Below, piece after piece: positions 18,244 to 27,881 of a stretch of DNA of 64,000 bases (position 1 is its first letter; every line of letters starts with the position of its first letter). The stretch comes from Bifidobacterium sp. GTDB taxonomy: Bacteria > Actinomycetota > Actinomycetes > Actinomycetales > Bifidobacteriaceae. The notes beneath the pieces are model-generated. The model did not search any database. It saw only the letters and a list, made by a program, of their open reading frames with translations, and was not told the DNA's origin. Position numbers and translations under genes: made by a program. The stretch lies in contig NZ_JALCLM010000001.1 of the NCBI RefSeq assembly GCF_022647885.1, positions 992,001 through 1,056,000 of the forward strand. The letters are read 5' to 3'.

Positions 18244-19023
18244 TTGATCGAACTGAAGACACCACAGGAAATCAAGGCTATGCGCCCAGCAGGTAAATTC
18301 GTGGGGAGCATTCTCAAGGATTTACGTCAGATGACCAAGGTCGGTACCAACCTTCTGGAGATCGACGACTTCGTCAAACAACGTATTGAGGCACGCTCTG
18401 GTGCAGAGTCCTGTTATGTGGATTATGCTCCGGATTTTGGAACCGGTCCTTTTGCTCATTACATCTGTACCTCAGTAAATGATGCTGTGCTGCACGGTGT
18501 GCCTTTTGACTACACGTTGAAAGATGGGGACTTACTGAGTCTAGATCTTGCAATCAACGTGGATGGATGGGTTGGAGACTCAGCGATTAGTTTCGTTGTC
18601 GGTGAGCATGCTGATCCTGAGGATTTGAAAATCATCAAGGCCACAGAGGATGGTTTGAAAGCGGGTATTGCTCAAGCTAAACCTGGTAACCGCTTGGGAG
18701 ATATTTCAGCTGCTATCGGAGAAATCGCTCATGAGAATGGTTACACCGTTAATTTAGAGTTCGGCGGACACGGTGTAGGGCATATCATGCACGGTGATCC
18801 GCATGTAGCCAACGATGGCAAAGCACATCACGGATATAAACTGCGCAATGGATTGGTCATTGCAATTGAACCATGGTTCCTTCGTACCACAGACGAAATC
18901 ATCCAGGATCCAAAAGACGGTTGGACCTTGCGTTCAGCGGATGGTTCTCGTGGTGCACACACGGAGCATACTATTGCAATAACGGATGACGGTCCAATTA
19001 TTTTGACCGCCAGAGACGAGTGA
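18244..19023 (+). CDS. map: type I methionine aminopeptidase
   Basis: Removes N-terminal methionine from nascent proteins. The 259-residue protein shows the pita-bread fold ligands: HGVPFDYTLKDGDLLSLDLAI (first Asp), then the Asp of GWVGDSAI, His in GHGVGHIMHGDP, Glu in AIEPWF, and Glu in HTEHTIAI near the C-terminus. The start is the TTG at 18244 followed by IELKTPQEI, the normal family beginning; AGAAAG stands about 10 bases upstream. It is divergent from pepO. A weak stem TTACCG/CGGTAA (19026-19044) follows the stop. Confidence 0.95.
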   Translation: MIELKTPQEIKAMRPAGKFVGSILKDLRQMTKVGTNLLEIDDFVKQRIEARSGAESCYVDYAPDFGTGPFAHYICTSVNDAVLHGVPFDYTLKDGDLLSLDLAINVDGWVGDSAISFVVGEHADPEDLKIIKATEDGLKAGIAQAKPGNRLGDISAAIGEIAHENGYTVNLEFGGHGVGHIMHGDPHVANDGKAHHGYKLRNGLVIAIEPWFLRTTDEIIQDPKDGWTLRSADGSRGAHTEHTIAITDDGPIILTARDE

Positions 19024-19211
19024 TATTACCGGTATTTGCGGTAACAACGGCATATGAGATTCGGGGTTTGTCGCCATTTCGAGAAGCAATACAAACGGAT
19101 GGTTGGCACTCCCCAGTCTGATACGATTAACGACTCTGGCATCGTCACAGATGCCTCGCATTTCCATTCCAGTACCGTTGCTGGTCACTTCTTGGGTAAG
19201 GGAGGCAAATG

Positions 19212-20501
19212 ATGCCGAAAGCAAAGCTTAATGTTGATTCGTCGCAGTTTGATTTGCCAGTCGTGAAAGCGACGTGTGGACCCGACGGCATCGTCGTCTC
19301 TGATTTACGCAATGACGGTTGGGTTACACTCGACCCGGGTTTTCTGACAACAGCGCAATGTGAGTCCAAAATTACTTTTATCGACGGTAATCGTTCCATA
19401 CTGCGATACCGAGGCTATCCTATTGAACAGTTATGTGAGCATTCAAATTTTCTTGAGGTTGCTTGGTTACTGAATCAGGGAGAGTTGCCTACGCTCCCGC
19501 AGTACGAGGAATATCGAGATCGAGTATTGCACCACACGGTTGTGGGAGAAGAATTCAGAACCTTATTAGGTTCATTCCCAAGAAATGCACATCCTATGAG
19601 TGTGTTGTCCTCAGCTGTAAATGCATTGGCGAGCTTTTATCCCGATACATGTGATGTCAATGATCCGGCGCAATTGGACGAGGCTGGAGCAATCATTATG
19701 GCTAAGGTTCGCACCATTGTGTCGTTAATCCATCGCCGTAGTAAAGATGAACCCTTGCTATATCCGGATTACACTCGCGGTTATGTAGATGACTTCTTAA
19801 GGATGAGTTTTGCAACTCCGTATCAATCGTTTGAAGCTGACGCTTTGATGGTTGAAGCCTTGGATAAGCTGCTCATCATACACGCTGACCACGAGCAAAA
19901 TTGTTCAACTTCTGTGGTGCGCATAGCAGGGTCAGCGCATGCAAATTTGTATTCGGCAGTTGCTGCGGGTATTAATGCGCTTTCAGGTCCTCTGCATGGT
20001 GGTGCCAACGAAGCGGCATTGAGACAGCTGATGTCGATACGTGACTCGGGTAAATCAGTGAAAGAGTTCGTTGAGGACTCAAAGGAGAATGGTCAACGTA
20101 TATCAGGTCTTGGCCACCGAGTGTATAAATCTTACGATCCAAGAGCGGCGATAGCCAAGGAATGGCTGACGCGAATCATGACAGAGGAGCAGCTCAGGCT
20201 TCCAAGTAGCGATCTTGCTCTGTTTGATGTGGCAACAGAACTTGAGGATATAGCTCTCCACGATGACTATTTCACTTCAAGGCATCTGTACCCGAATGTA
20301 GATTTCTATACAGGTCTGATCTATCGCGCTATCGGGTTCGAGCCGAGCATGTTCACCACACTATTCGCACTGGGACGTATCCCTGGTTGGATTGCGCAGT
20401 ACCGTGAAATGCTTGACGATCCCGCCACAAAAATTGGCAGGCCACGGCAGGTTTATACTGGTCAACCTAAACGTGACGTTATACCAATCACTGCGCGGTG
20501 A
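19212..20501 (+). CDS. gltA: citrate synthase
   Basis: Condenses oxaloacetate with acetyl-CoA; in bifidobacteria, which have an incomplete TCA cycle, it supplies 2-oxoglutarate for glutamate synthesis. About 429 residues, standard type II length. LSGPLHGGANEAAL and GLGHRVYKSYDPRA carry the two active-site histidines, and LFDVATELE the catalytic Asp region. ATGs at 19209 and 19212 are both possible; the second gives a 6-base spacing from GGAGG. The 5' region contains a small stem GGCATC/GATGCC (19138-19155). It converges with dapD over a repeat-rich spacer. Confidence 0.95.
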   Translation: MPKAKLNVDSSQFDLPVVKATCGPDGIVVSDLRNDGWVTLDPGFLTTAQCESKITFIDGNRSILRYRGYPIEQLCEHSNFLEVAWLLNQGELPTLPQYEEYRDRVLHHTVVGEEFRTLLGSFPRNAHPMSVLSSAVNALASFYPDTCDVNDPAQLDEAGAIIMAKVRTIVSLIHRRSKDEPLLYPDYTRGYVDDFLRMSFATPYQSFEADALMVEALDKLLIIHADHEQNCSTSVVRIAGSAHANLYSAVAAGINALSGPLHGGANEAALRQLMSIRDSGKSVKEFVEDSKENGQRISGLGHRVYKSYDPRAAIAKEWLTRIMTEEQLRLPSSDLALFDVATELEDIALHDDYFTSRHLYPNVDFYTGLIYRAIGFEPSMFTTLFALGRIPGWIAQYREMLDDPATKIGRPRQVYTGQPKRDVIPITAR

Positions 20502-20516
20502 TTGTAAGTACCACAA

Positions 20517-20580
20517 TGTAGCCGCCACTGTGTAGCCGCCACTGTGTAACCCCAGCACCGTGCAGCCCCACACAGTGTAA
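20517..20580 (+). repeat. short degenerate tandem repeat after gltA
   Basis: TGTAGCCGCCACTG occurs twice back to back (20517-20544), followed by related units starting TGTAACCCC, TGCAGCCCC and TGTAATTACC, so about four to five units of 14-16 bp. It is not coding and not spaced like CRISPR. It precedes the composite hairpin. Confidence 0.6.
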
Positions 20581-20589
20581 TTACCGTAG

Positions 20590-20669
20590 TCGAGATAACT
20601 GCGGTAATAGTGGCAACAATGGGTATGACATGCTAGCGCAATTGCTCCCACATTGAGGCAGTTATCTCG
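20590..20669. terminator. composite hairpin between convergent gltA and dapD
   Basis: CGAGATAACTGC (20590-20601) and GCAGTTATCTCG (20658-20669) are exact complements, with an inner pairing CAATGGG/CCCACATTG. A competing stem TTACCGTAG/CTGCGGTAA (20581-20606) overlaps its left arm. Probably a bidirectional 3'-end signal. Confidence 0.5.
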
Positions 20670-20679
20670 TTTATGATTC

Positions 20680-21654
20680 TCAGTTGGCGTGCAGTTGGGC
20701 GTTAAGAGCGATACCAGTATTGCGGCTTCTGGCTTCAATAGCTCCGCTCACTGAATTACGGATGAAGAGGATATGGTCCTTGCCGCTGAGCTCCGCTCCT
20801 TTGACAATGTCTAAGCTTTCATGAGCTGCGACTTTAGCTTTGTCGTAGATAGTTACTTTTGTGCCTGCTGTTACATATAAGCCAGCTTCCACGACGCAGT
20901 GGTTACCGAGCGAAATTCCTATGCCTGAGTTTGCGCCGAGCAGTGAATGTTCACCGATGGATACGCGGTGCTGACCGCCGCCAGAAAGTGTGCCCATAAT
21001 CGAAGCACCGCCGCCAATGTCTGAGCCATCGCCGACCACAACTCCTTGTGAAACGCGTCCTTCGACCATAGAGGTACCGAGCGTTCCAGCATTGAAGTTG
21101 ACGAAGCCCTCATGCATTACAGTGGTTCCCTCACTTAAATATGCTCCTAATCTGATGCGATCAGCGTTGCCGATACGCACACCTGTAGGAACTACGTAGT
21201 CCACCATACGTGGGAATTTGTCAATCGAGAGAACATTAATATCAGCTTGATTGTTGCCCAATGTGCTTAACACAGCCATTTTGCGCTGTGCAAAATCATC
21301 AACCGCGAAGGGGCCATAATTCGTCCACACTACATTGTTCAGAGCGCCAAAGATACCCTCAAGATTCAGCGTATTTGGTAATGCCATTCTTAGACTTAAG
21401 AGATGTAGACGCAGATATGCATCAGCTGTGCTTTGAATCTGCGCATCAATGGCCGATTCAGTAAATACTGGAACTCGTCGCACACCACGTGCATCAGCCT
21501 CTTGTTTTACGAGAGTACCGAATTCGTGTTGTGGACGGTCATCATCTATTGGGGCTTTGCCGAGGTGCAGCGCTGGATACCAGACATCTAGAGTATTGCC
21601 GGCACTGTCGATACTTGCCAGACCCCATCCCCAAGCTATTCGTGATTCGGTCAT
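20680..21654 (-). CDS. dapD: 2,3,4,5-tetrahydropyridine-2,6-dicarboxylate N-succinyltransferase
   Basis: Transfers succinyl from succinyl-CoA to tetrahydrodipicolinate in the lysine/diaminopimelate pathway, needed for peptidoglycan and lysine. The 324-residue protein has an N-terminal helical domain and a central left-handed beta-helix with hexapeptide periodicity (roughly residues 165-280: RIGAYLSEGTTVMHEGFVNF, SIMGTLSGGG, IGEHSLLGANSGIGI), the arrangement of the actinobacterial DapD form. The start MTESRIAWGWG is chosen because AAAGGA lies 6 bases upstream; an in-frame ATG 10 codons earlier lacks an SD. Confidence 0.93.
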   Translation of the reverse strand: MTESRIAWGWGLASIDSAGNTLDVWYPALHLGKAPIDDDRPQHEFGTLVKQEADARGVRRVPVFTESAIDAQIQSTADAYLRLHLLSLRMALPNTLNLEGIFGALNNVVWTNYGPFAVDDFAQRKMAVLSTLGNNQADINVLSIDKFPRMVDYVVPTGVRIGNADRIRLGAYLSEGTTVMHEGFVNFNAGTLGTSMVEGRVSQGVVVGDGSDIGGGASIMGTLSGGGQHRVSIGEHSLLGANSGIGISLGNHCVVEAGLYVTAGTKVTIYDKAKVAAHESLDIVKGAELSGKDHILFIRNSVSGAIEARSRNTGIALNAQLHAN

Positions 21655-21738
21655 TGATATTCCTTTCGTACAGATATTCATCACTGTAAGACCCAGCCCA
21701 GAGAATGAGGTTTACAGGTCTGGGTATCATATTCGCTT

Positions 21739-21870
21739 ATGGGTGAATATGAAAAGCAGCGTATGCGCGCGGAGCGTCGGCGCCGAAACATTACTCGCGC
21801 CGTTTGCGCGATTATTGCTGCCGCCATGCTTGCTAGCCTCATTATTCCAGCATTGTTCTCAGGTTTTTGA
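21739..21870 (+). CDS. small membrane protein, 43 residues (hypothetical)
   Basis: MGEYEKQRMRAERRRRNITR is a strongly basic amphipathic stretch, followed by one hydrophobic segment (AVCAIIAAAMLASLIIPALF) and a stop. The layout is that of a single-pass inner membrane miniprotein with a cytoplasmic basic N-terminus. There is no SD; TATCAT (21725-21730) ends 8 bases before the ATG, which would suit a leaderless transcript. It is divergent from dapD and upstream of prfB. Function unknown; it may be a chance ORF, although the basic-then-hydrophobic composition argues against that. Confidence 0.5.
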   Translation: MGEYEKQRMRAERRRRNITRAVCAIIAAAMLASLIIPALFSGF

Positions 21871-22082
21871 CCAGCAGTAGCACTCTTATACCCTCAATTC
21901 GGGCCTTAAAACGATTGTTGTTCGAGTGCTGTATTTTGTGGATATCTGCAACAGCTATGTCAACAACGTCACCTGAGCATTAAGCTGTCACAATGCTTAT
22001 AGAGGGACGGACAACAGTGTGTTCTTGTGCACACAAAGTAATGTGAAGAGTTTTCAACGCGCTCATTCGCAGCGTAAACGGT

Positions 22083-23222
22083 ATGGTGGTATCAATGGCA
22101 GATTTTGAAGTAATGCAGACAATAGACGAGGCTCGCACGATTTTCGAGTCAATCGCGCAAGCGATTGATATGGATGATTTGCGCCGCAGAATCGCACAGC
22201 TAGAACAGGAAGCAAGCGCTCCTGGGTTGTGGGATGATCAGGAAAATGCGCAAAAGGTTACTAGTAGGCTATCTGCTGCTCAGACTTTATTGCGGCATCT
22301 CGAATCCGCGCAGCGTCGGCTTGACGATGTGCAGACGCTGGTAGAGCTTGCCCAAGAGGAGAGTGATCAAGATACTCTTGATGAGGCAGCCGCGGAGTCT
22401 GAGAAGTTGAAAAGCGATCTCGTCGACATGGAAATTCAGACCCTGCTTGACGGCGAGTATGACGAACGTGCCGCTGTGGTCACGATTCGTTCCGGTGCAG
22501 GTGGTGTCGATGCAGCGGACTGGGCGCAAATGTTGATGAGGATGTATTTGCGCTGGTCAGAGCGTCACGGTTACAAAACTACTGTTATGGATACCTCTTA
22601 TGCTGAAGAAGCAGGAATTAAATCCGCTACATTCCAAGTTCAAGCTCCATATGCATACGGGCGTTTATCGGTGGAGGGGGGCACTCACCGTCTGGTTCGT
22701 ATTTCACCCTTCGATAATCAAGGTCGCAGGCAGACCAGCTTTGCTGCTGTTGAGGTCATTCCTTTGGTTGAAGCAACCGATCATATTGATGTTCCTGATT
22801 CGGATATTCGACTCGACACCTACTGCTCATCAGGTCCTGGTGGACAGGGTGTGAATACCACGTATTCCGCAGTTCGTATTACCCACCTTCCTACAAATAT
22901 TGTGGTAACGATGCAGGATGAGCGCAGCCAGATACAAAACCGAGCAGCGGCTATGGCTGTGTTGCAATCTCGTCTGCTGGTGCTTCGCCACGAAGAAGAA
23001 GCAAAGCGTAAGAAGGAACTTGCTGGGGATATTAAGGCTAGCTGGGGCGATCAAATGCGTTCCTATGTGCTGCATCCTTACCAAATGGTGAAAGATTTAC
23101 GCACTGGTTATGAAACCTCAGACACACAAGGTGTATTTGACGGCGATATCGATGCATTCATTGATGCTGGTATTCGGTGGCGCCACCAACAGCGCCGCGA
23201 AGATGCCGAAGCGAAGGAATAG
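22083..23222 (+). CDS. prfB: peptide chain release factor 2
   Basis: Recognises UGA and UAA stop codons and triggers peptide release. 379 residues; the catalytic GGQ is in [16 protein letters not shown] near residue 255, and the recognition region has [14 protein letters not shown] (SPF-type tripeptide). The gene is one continuous frame, without the in-frame UGA autoregulatory frameshift found in many bacteria, as is usual in actinobacteria. ATGs at 22083 and 22095 are possible starts. The spacing to ftsE is 8 bases, so it heads an operon prfB-ftsE-ftsX-CHAP hydrolase and perhaps smpB. Confidence 0.96.
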   Translation: MVVSMADFEVMQTIDEARTIFESIAQAIDMDDLRRRIAQLEQEASAPGLWDDQENAQKVTSRLSAAQTLLRHLESAQRRLDDVQTLVELAQEESDQDTLDEAAAESEKLKSDLVDMEIQTLLDGEYDERAAVVTIRSGAGGVDAADWAQMLMRMYLRWSERHGYKTTVMDTSYAEEAGIKSATFQVQAPYAYGRLSVEGGTHRLVRISPFDNQGRRQTSFAAVEVIPLVEATDHIDVPDSDIRLDTYCSSGPGGQGVNTTYSAVRITHLPTNIVVTMQDERSQIQNRAAAMAVLQSRLLVLRHEEEAKRKKELAGDIKASWGDQMRSYVLHPYQMVKDLRTGYETSDTQGVFDGDIDAFIDAGIRWRHQQRREDAEAKE

Positions 23223-23230
23223 GAGACGAC

Positions 23231-24451
23231 ATGGCGCTTATTTCATTGGAGCATGTCAGCAAGGTGTATCCGAAAGGTTCTCGTCCTGCTCTTAGTGATG
23301 TCAATCTCGACATTGACCGCGGGAATTTCGTGTTTCTTGTAGGTGCTTCTGGTTCAGGAAAAACGACCTTACTTAGTCTGCTGCTCCATGAAGAGGAGGC
23401 CACCGAAGGCGAGATTAGGGTTGCGGGCAACGATTTACGTCGTCTCACTAACCGTCAAGTGCCGATGTATCGTCGGAGTATTGGCTTTGTGTTTCAGGAT
23501 TACAAACTCTTGGCCAACAAAACCGTGTGGCAAAATGTGGCTTTTGCTCTTGAAGTGATTGGCACCAGAAGGAGCACCATAAAATCCTTAGTTCCTCAAG
23601 TATTGAAGACTGTGGGATTGACCGGTAAAGAGAACAACTATCCGCACGAACTCTCAGGTGGAGAGGCACAGCGTGTGGCTATTGCACGAGCATATGTCAA
23701 TCACCCTCAAATATTGTTGGCCGATGAGCCGACTGGCAATCTTGATCCAACAACTTCGCTAGGTATCATGGAGGTTTTGGAAGCTATTAACCGAACTGGT
23801 ACCACTATTGTGATGGCAACTCATAATGAGGAAATCGTCAACTCTATGCGCAAACGTGTAGTTGAGCTGCATACGGGCAAGATTGTGCGCGATGAGTCAC
23901 GCGGATCGTATGATTCAGCTAAGTTCTTCCCCGATGCAGAGGTAGAAGCCAAGGCTCAGGATGCCATTCAGGGTGGTGCTATAGAGACCCACGCACTACA
24001 AGCTAACGAGATTGCACCTACTCCAGAGCTTGCGGGTGCGCCTGCTGAAGCTGATAATGCTGCAGAGAATAATGCTGCGGTCGATCAAGCAATCGAATCT
24101 AGTGGACAAGGTGATGAAGGCATAGCACGTTTGGCAAACTCGGTGCATTCAGGACGAAAAGGCCGGTATGGTGAGGCCTTCGCACCTGTCGAAACAACAC
24201 TGACTTGGGGCAAAGGCATAGTGCTGGATGCGCAACACGAAGATAGTGGGGCCCAAACAGGAGCAGTTGAGCCAGATCATCTTGAGAAGCAGGATGACGC
24301 TAACAGCTCACCTGCGCCTGCGCCAGCGCCAGCACCTGCACCGCCTGTGCCTCCTCAGGTAGCAAAAGATCCAGCACAGCGTGCGAAGTCGCGTCTCTCA
24401 GAATCTACTTCACCAGACGACAGCGAAGAGGAACAAGGGGATAGCAAATGA
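23231..24451 (+). CDS. ftsE: cell-division ABC ATPase FtsE with long C-terminal tail
   Basis: Cytosolic ATPase of the FtsEX complex that drives septal peptidoglycan hydrolysis. Residues 1-225 form the ABC domain: [11 protein letters not shown] (Walker A), VFQDYKLL (Q-loop), [15 protein letters not shown] (signature), [11 protein letters not shown] (Walker B), ATHNEE (His switch). The protein is 406 residues, whereas FtsE is usually near 230; the extra 180 are acidic and low-complexity, ending in an Ala-Pro repeat ([10 protein letters not shown]) and a Ser/Asp/Glu-rich end. AGGAG precedes the ATG at 23231, which follows prfB by 8 bases; the frame extends further up but without signals. ftsX begins inside its stop codon. 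Confidence 0.95.
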   Translation: MALISLEHVSKVYPKGSRPALSDVNLDIDRGNFVFLVGASGSGKTTLLSLLLHEEEATEGEIRVAGNDLRRLTNRQVPMYRRSIGFVFQDYKLLANKTVWQNVAFALEVIGTRRSTIKSLVPQVLKTVGLTGKENNYPHELSGGEAQRVAIARAYVNHPQILLADEPTGNLDPTTSLGIMEVLEAINRTGTTIVMATHNEEIVNSMRKRVVELHTGKIVRDESRGSYDSAKFFPDAEVEAKAQDAIQGGAIETHALQANEIAPTPELAGAPAEADNAAENNAAVDQAIESSGQGDEGIARLANSVHSGRKGRYGEAFAPVETTLTWGKGIVLDAQHEDSGAQTGAVEPDHLEKQDDANSSPAPAPAPAPAPPVPPQVAKDPAQRAKSRLSESTSPDDSEEEQGDSK

Positions 24452-25371
24452 GATTCCGGTTCATACTTTCAGAAACGTGGACGAGCCTGAAGCGCAACGG
24501 CCCCATGATTCTCTCTGTCACCTTGGTGACCTTCATCTCATTCCTATTCATCGGTGCTTCTGGCTTGATGCAGGCTCAAATTACCAAAGCTAAGGGTGAT
24601 TGGTACGACAAGGTTGAGGTGGTTGTTTGGCTTTGCCCTGATGGTTCCAGTCAATCTGCAACCTGCGCTTCTGGTAAGGCTCCTACACAGACAGAAATTG
24701 TTGCTGTCGAGGATCTAATTCACACAGAGCTTGCTGACGATGTATCAAAAATCACCTATATGAGTCAGGAAGATTTTTATAAGAATATCTTCCTCAAAGA
24801 ATATCCAAATGGTGTATACGAAGGGCGTACTCTTACCGCTGCGGATATGCAATCATCATTGAGACTAAAACTCACTGATCCAACAAAATACCAAGTGGTT
24901 TCTGAGGTATTATCTGGCAAAACTGGTGTCGAAGAAGTTGTTGATCAACGCCAAATATTTGATCCTGTATTTAGCATACTGAATCGTGCCACAGCCGTTA
25001 CTGTTGTGTTGGCAGCAGTGATGGTCTTAGTCGCCATTATGCTTACTGGGACCACGATTCGAATGTCTGCTGCATCTCGAAAAAATGAGACCGAAATTAT
25101 GCGACTTGTCGGTGCTTCAAATTGGACTATCAGTCTGCCATTTATCTTGGAAGGTATGTTCGCTTCTCTCATAGGATCTGTGCTTTCAGTTGCAGCTCTG
25201 AGTGTGATTGTGAACACATTTGTTACCAACTGGTTGGCTAAATCCATTACGTGGATGCCGTACATCAATCAGACCACCGTTATACTACTGGCACCTGCGC
25301 TCATCATAGGTGCTATGGCGCTGTCTGGCATCGCTTCTGCCTTCTCGCTCCGTAGATATTTGAAGGCTTAA
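24448..25371 (+). CDS. ftsX: cell-division ABC permease FtsX
   Basis: Membrane partner of FtsE, 307 residues. One helix near residues 22-42, then an extracellular domain of about 130 residues (the ECD that contacts the wall hydrolase; two Cys near residues 65-75), then three C-terminal helices. [32 protein letters not shown] sequence before the third helix ([17 protein letters not shown] core) is the FtsX hallmark. It overlaps ftsE by 4 bases. The CHAP-domain hydrolase follows 85 bases later and is its likely effector. Confidence 0.95.
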   Translation: MRFRFILSETWTSLKRNGPMILSVTLVTFISFLFIGASGLMQAQITKAKGDWYDKVEVVVWLCPDGSSQSATCASGKAPTQTEIVAVEDLIHTELADDVSKITYMSQEDFYKNIFLKEYPNGVYEGRTLTAADMQSSLRLKLTDPTKYQVVSEVLSGKTGVEEVVDQRQIFDPVFSILNRATAVTVVLAAVMVLVAIMLTGTTIRMSAASRKNETEIMRLVGASNWTISLPFILEGMFASLIGSVLSVAALSVIVNTFVTNWLAKSITWMPYINQTTVILLAPALIIGAMALSGIASAFSLRRYLKA

Positions 25372-25456
25372 TATGCATATTATGAGTTTGTGTCCTTGGC
25401 TGATTCAGAGTGCTGGGGTACGATATATGCCTACATGTGACTCGAAAGGCTGATTC

Positions 25457-26929
25457 ATGAAGCAGAGAACACGTTTCAAAGCTGTCAGTGCAGGGCTGCT
25501 ATGCACAGCAATGGCGCTTACCGGCTGTATTGTAGTGAGCAACGCCAACATTAAACAGGCTCATGCAGTTGCAAGTTATTCCGAGTATCAGCAAAAGCTG
25601 GCTTCAAGTGATGCACTCAAGACGCAGCTTGCAGGCGTTAGTAGCGCGCTACAAGACAAAATCCTTCAACTCAATGATTTGGTAGAAAATCAGATACCGG
25701 CAGCGCAGAAAGCAGCTGATGCAGCTGCTGATGCTGCTGAATCAGCCAAACAACAAGCCGATGCAACGGCAGATCGCCTTGACGCCGCTAAAAAAGATAA
25801 AAGTGATCTCGAAACAAAGATCGCAGAAACTGGTGCTGATTACGACGATGCCAAAGCAGCAGTTGCGCAACTTGCTCGCAGTAGCTTCCATGGATCTGAT
25901 GCTTCCGATGTTATGGAAGTAGTGACCAATACTAAAACTACGACCGAGTTCGTCGACAAGATGCAGTCAAAGGCTGCTGTCACGCGCAGTGAAACTGAAG
26001 CCGCTGATGATGCTGCGACCACATTAAGCGACTCGATGAATCGTAAGCAGAGACTAGAAGCGATCGAAAAACAGATTGCTGTGCTTAAACAGCAAACCGC
26101 AGATCAAGCAGCTGCTGCGCAACAAGCTTCAGCAGCCGCGTCTGAAAAGCAGACCAGCTTAAATACTTTGCGCGAAGAGGGCAGCGCGCAACAGACCGCC
26201 TTGGAATCCCAGAAGAGCCAGTTGACTTCTTCGGCGGCCAAAGAAGCTGCCGAAGCAGTGATGATGAAAGCCCAGATTGACGCTTATAACATCCAGCTGC
26301 AGAAACAACAGCAGCAAGCTGCTGCAAATGCTGCGGCAGCTGCTGCTTCAGCACAAGGGCAATATCGAAAGGCTACAGCTAGCACTACATCATCTAGCTC
26401 TTCAAATACCAGTTCAAGAAGCTCAAGTAGCTCCAATAAATCCACGAGTTCCAGCAGCTCTAGCAGCTCAAAATCAAGTAGTTCTAGTTCAGGAAGTGCT
26501 AGCTCAAGCGGTGCTTCTGGTATGAATTACTCGGTTCCAGGAAGTTGTGCACCCGGGGCAACATACTGCTATGGGCATCGTACAGGTAATGTCGGTAACG
26601 CTTACCCATGGAGTCAATGCACTTGGTGGGCATATATCAGGCGGCAACAGCTTAACCTTCCTGTGGGGTCCTATTTGGGTAATGGTCAAGACTGGGCTAA
26701 CTCAGCTCGTGCTTTGGGATATCTGGTAAATCACACACCGCATGTGGGGGCTGCGATTTCTCTACGTGGTGGGCAGCTAGGTGCGAATGCACAATATGGC
26801 CACGTAGCTATTGTGGAACAGGTCAATTCGAATTCCATCATCGTTTCTGAAAGTGGAGCCAGCTTGATGGGAAACGTTCAGTCACGAACGATTTATAACC
26901 CAGGGCTGTATTGGTACATACATTACTGA
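25457..26929 (+). CDS. coiled-coil CHAP-domain peptidoglycan hydrolase (PcsB-like)
   Basis: A 490-residue exported protein. A signal sequence with lipobox LTGC (Cys 24) suggests a lipoprotein. Residues about 36-290 are a long Ala/Gln/Lys-rich coiled coil with two helical blocks, then a Ser-rich linker (about 300-350), then a CHAP domain (about 370-490) with catalytic Cys in PWSQCTWWAY and His in YGHVAIVEQV. This is the architecture of PcsB and other hydrolases switched on by FtsEX through the coiled coil, and the gene lies directly after ftsX, so septal wall cleavage is a strong inference. A 16-bp hairpin follows. Confidence 0.88.
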   Translation: MKQRTRFKAVSAGLLCTAMALTGCIVVSNANIKQAHAVASYSEYQQKLASSDALKTQLAGVSSALQDKILQLNDLVENQIPAAQKAADAAADAAESAKQQADATADRLDAAKKDKSDLETKIAETGADYDDAKAAVAQLARSSFHGSDASDVMEVVTNTKTTTEFVDKMQSKAAVTRSETEAADDAATTLSDSMNRKQRLEAIEKQIAVLKQQTADQAAAAQQASAAASEKQTSLNTLREEGSAQQTALESQKSQLTSSAAKEAAEAVMMKAQIDAYNIQLQKQQQQAAANAAAAAASAQGQYRKATASTTSSSSSNTSSRSSSSSNKSTSSSSSSSSKSSSSSSGSASSSGASGMNYSVPGSCAPGATYCYGHRTGNVGNAYPWSQCTWWAYIRRQQLNLPVGSYLGNGQDWANSARALGYLVNHTPHVGAAISLRGGQLGANAQYGHVAIVEQVNSNSIIVSESGASLMGNVQSRTIYNPGLYWYIHY

Positions 26930-26971
26930 GCTGTATGTGACGTATAAGCGCATATTGGTATAAAGCCAACG

Positions 26972-27010
26972 CAACATGAGACCCTGGTGTAATGCCGGGG
27001 TCTCATGTTG
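26972..27010 (+). terminator. terminator after the CHAP hydrolase
   Basis: CAACATGAGACCCTGG and CCGGGGTCTCATGTTG form a 16-bp stem with one mismatch and a 7-nt loop, followed by TTGTATG. smpB probably has its own promoter beyond it or depends on read-through. Confidence 0.7.
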
Positions 27011-27163
27011 TTGTATGAAGGGGATTGCTGCTGCGAGAGGAGCAACAGAATGCTATATGTGCTATCCTCTAGCCGTGCATATGAGCCTGAGCATTCCAAC
27101 AACATTGGCATAAGGTGATGTGTTTGCAGGCATCAGAATAGTTCGGAAAGAAGGAGGGACACG

Positions 27164-27646
27164 ATGGCTAAAGAGCAGGGCATCGCTACGATTGCGAATA
27201 ATCGTCGAGCTCGCCATGACTATGCTATCGAGGACCACCTTGAGGCTGGTATCGCGTTGACTGGTACAGAAGTCAAATCTCTGCGAGAAGGTCGTGCATC
27301 ATTGGCCGAGGCATTTGTCACCATAGATCGTCGTGGCGAAATGTGGCTTGAGGGCGCTAATATTCCAGAGTATCTGAATGGTACGTGGAATAACCATGCA
27401 CCTAAGCGCAAGCGCAAATTATTGCTTCATGCTGCACAGATTGCTAAATTTTCTAGGCAAATTGAAGCCAAAGGTTACACCATTATTCCTTTGAGCATGT
27501 ATTTCAAAGATGGACGCGTCAAAGTTGAGATCGCACTTGCTCGAGGTAAACGCGAGTTCGATAAACGTCAATCTCTGCGTGAAGAGCAAGATAAGCGAGA
27601 AGCGCAACGTGCGATGCGTTACAAGAATTTGAATCGCTCTGAGTAG
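27164..27646 (+). CDS. smpB: SsrA-binding protein
   Basis: Binds tmRNA and brings it to stalled ribosomes in trans-translation. 160 residues, the usual length, with the OB-like core NNRRARHDYAIEDHLEAGI, TEVKSLREGRASL, and the C-terminal basic tail KRQSLREEQDKREAQRAM that enters the mRNA channel. AAGGAGG stands 8 bases before the ATG. It closes the prfB-ftsEX cluster, an order common in actinobacteria. The tmRNA gene itself is not seen nearby. The stem 27654-27687 follows the stop. Confidence 0.96.
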   Translation: MAKEQGIATIANNRRARHDYAIEDHLEAGIALTGTEVKSLREGRASLAEAFVTIDRRGEMWLEGANIPEYLNGTWNNHAPKRKRKLLLHAAQIAKFSRQIEAKGYTIIPLSMYFKDGRVKVEIALARGKREFDKRQSLREEQDKREAQRAMRYKNLNRSE

Positions 27647-27653
27647 TGACACC

Positions 27654-27687
27654 AGCAGGATTGCTGCCTCAACGCACAAATCCTGCT
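27654..27687 (+). terminator. hairpin after smpB
   Basis: AGCAGGATT (27654-27662) and AATCCTGCT (27679-27687) pair perfectly over 9 bp around a 16-nt loop, then ATTGC. No strong T tract. Confidence 0.5.
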
Positions 27688-27881
27688 ATTGCAAGGTATT
27701 GGGCATATCGAATTGCACAGTTTTCGCTTCTTTTGTCGCTGAATGACCGCATATTGAACGTGTAACCGATTTGGTGACTTGAGCGAATTACCTTGTGTCT
27801 TTACGACTTCGTGACATATGCCTTTTACTCTCCCTGTTGAGGGCGTCCGATGTTGTAAGGACATTTACAGAGAGGGAAGAA

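Noticed and set aside
22083..22200. programmed +1 frameshift in prfB
   Set aside because: The frame runs unbroken from start to stop, with no in-frame UGA after the first 25 codons.
26379..26520. short repeated Ser codons as a CRISPR or tandem repeat array
   Set aside because: It is the Ser-rich linker of the CHAP hydrolase, in frame with the gene, without regular spacers.
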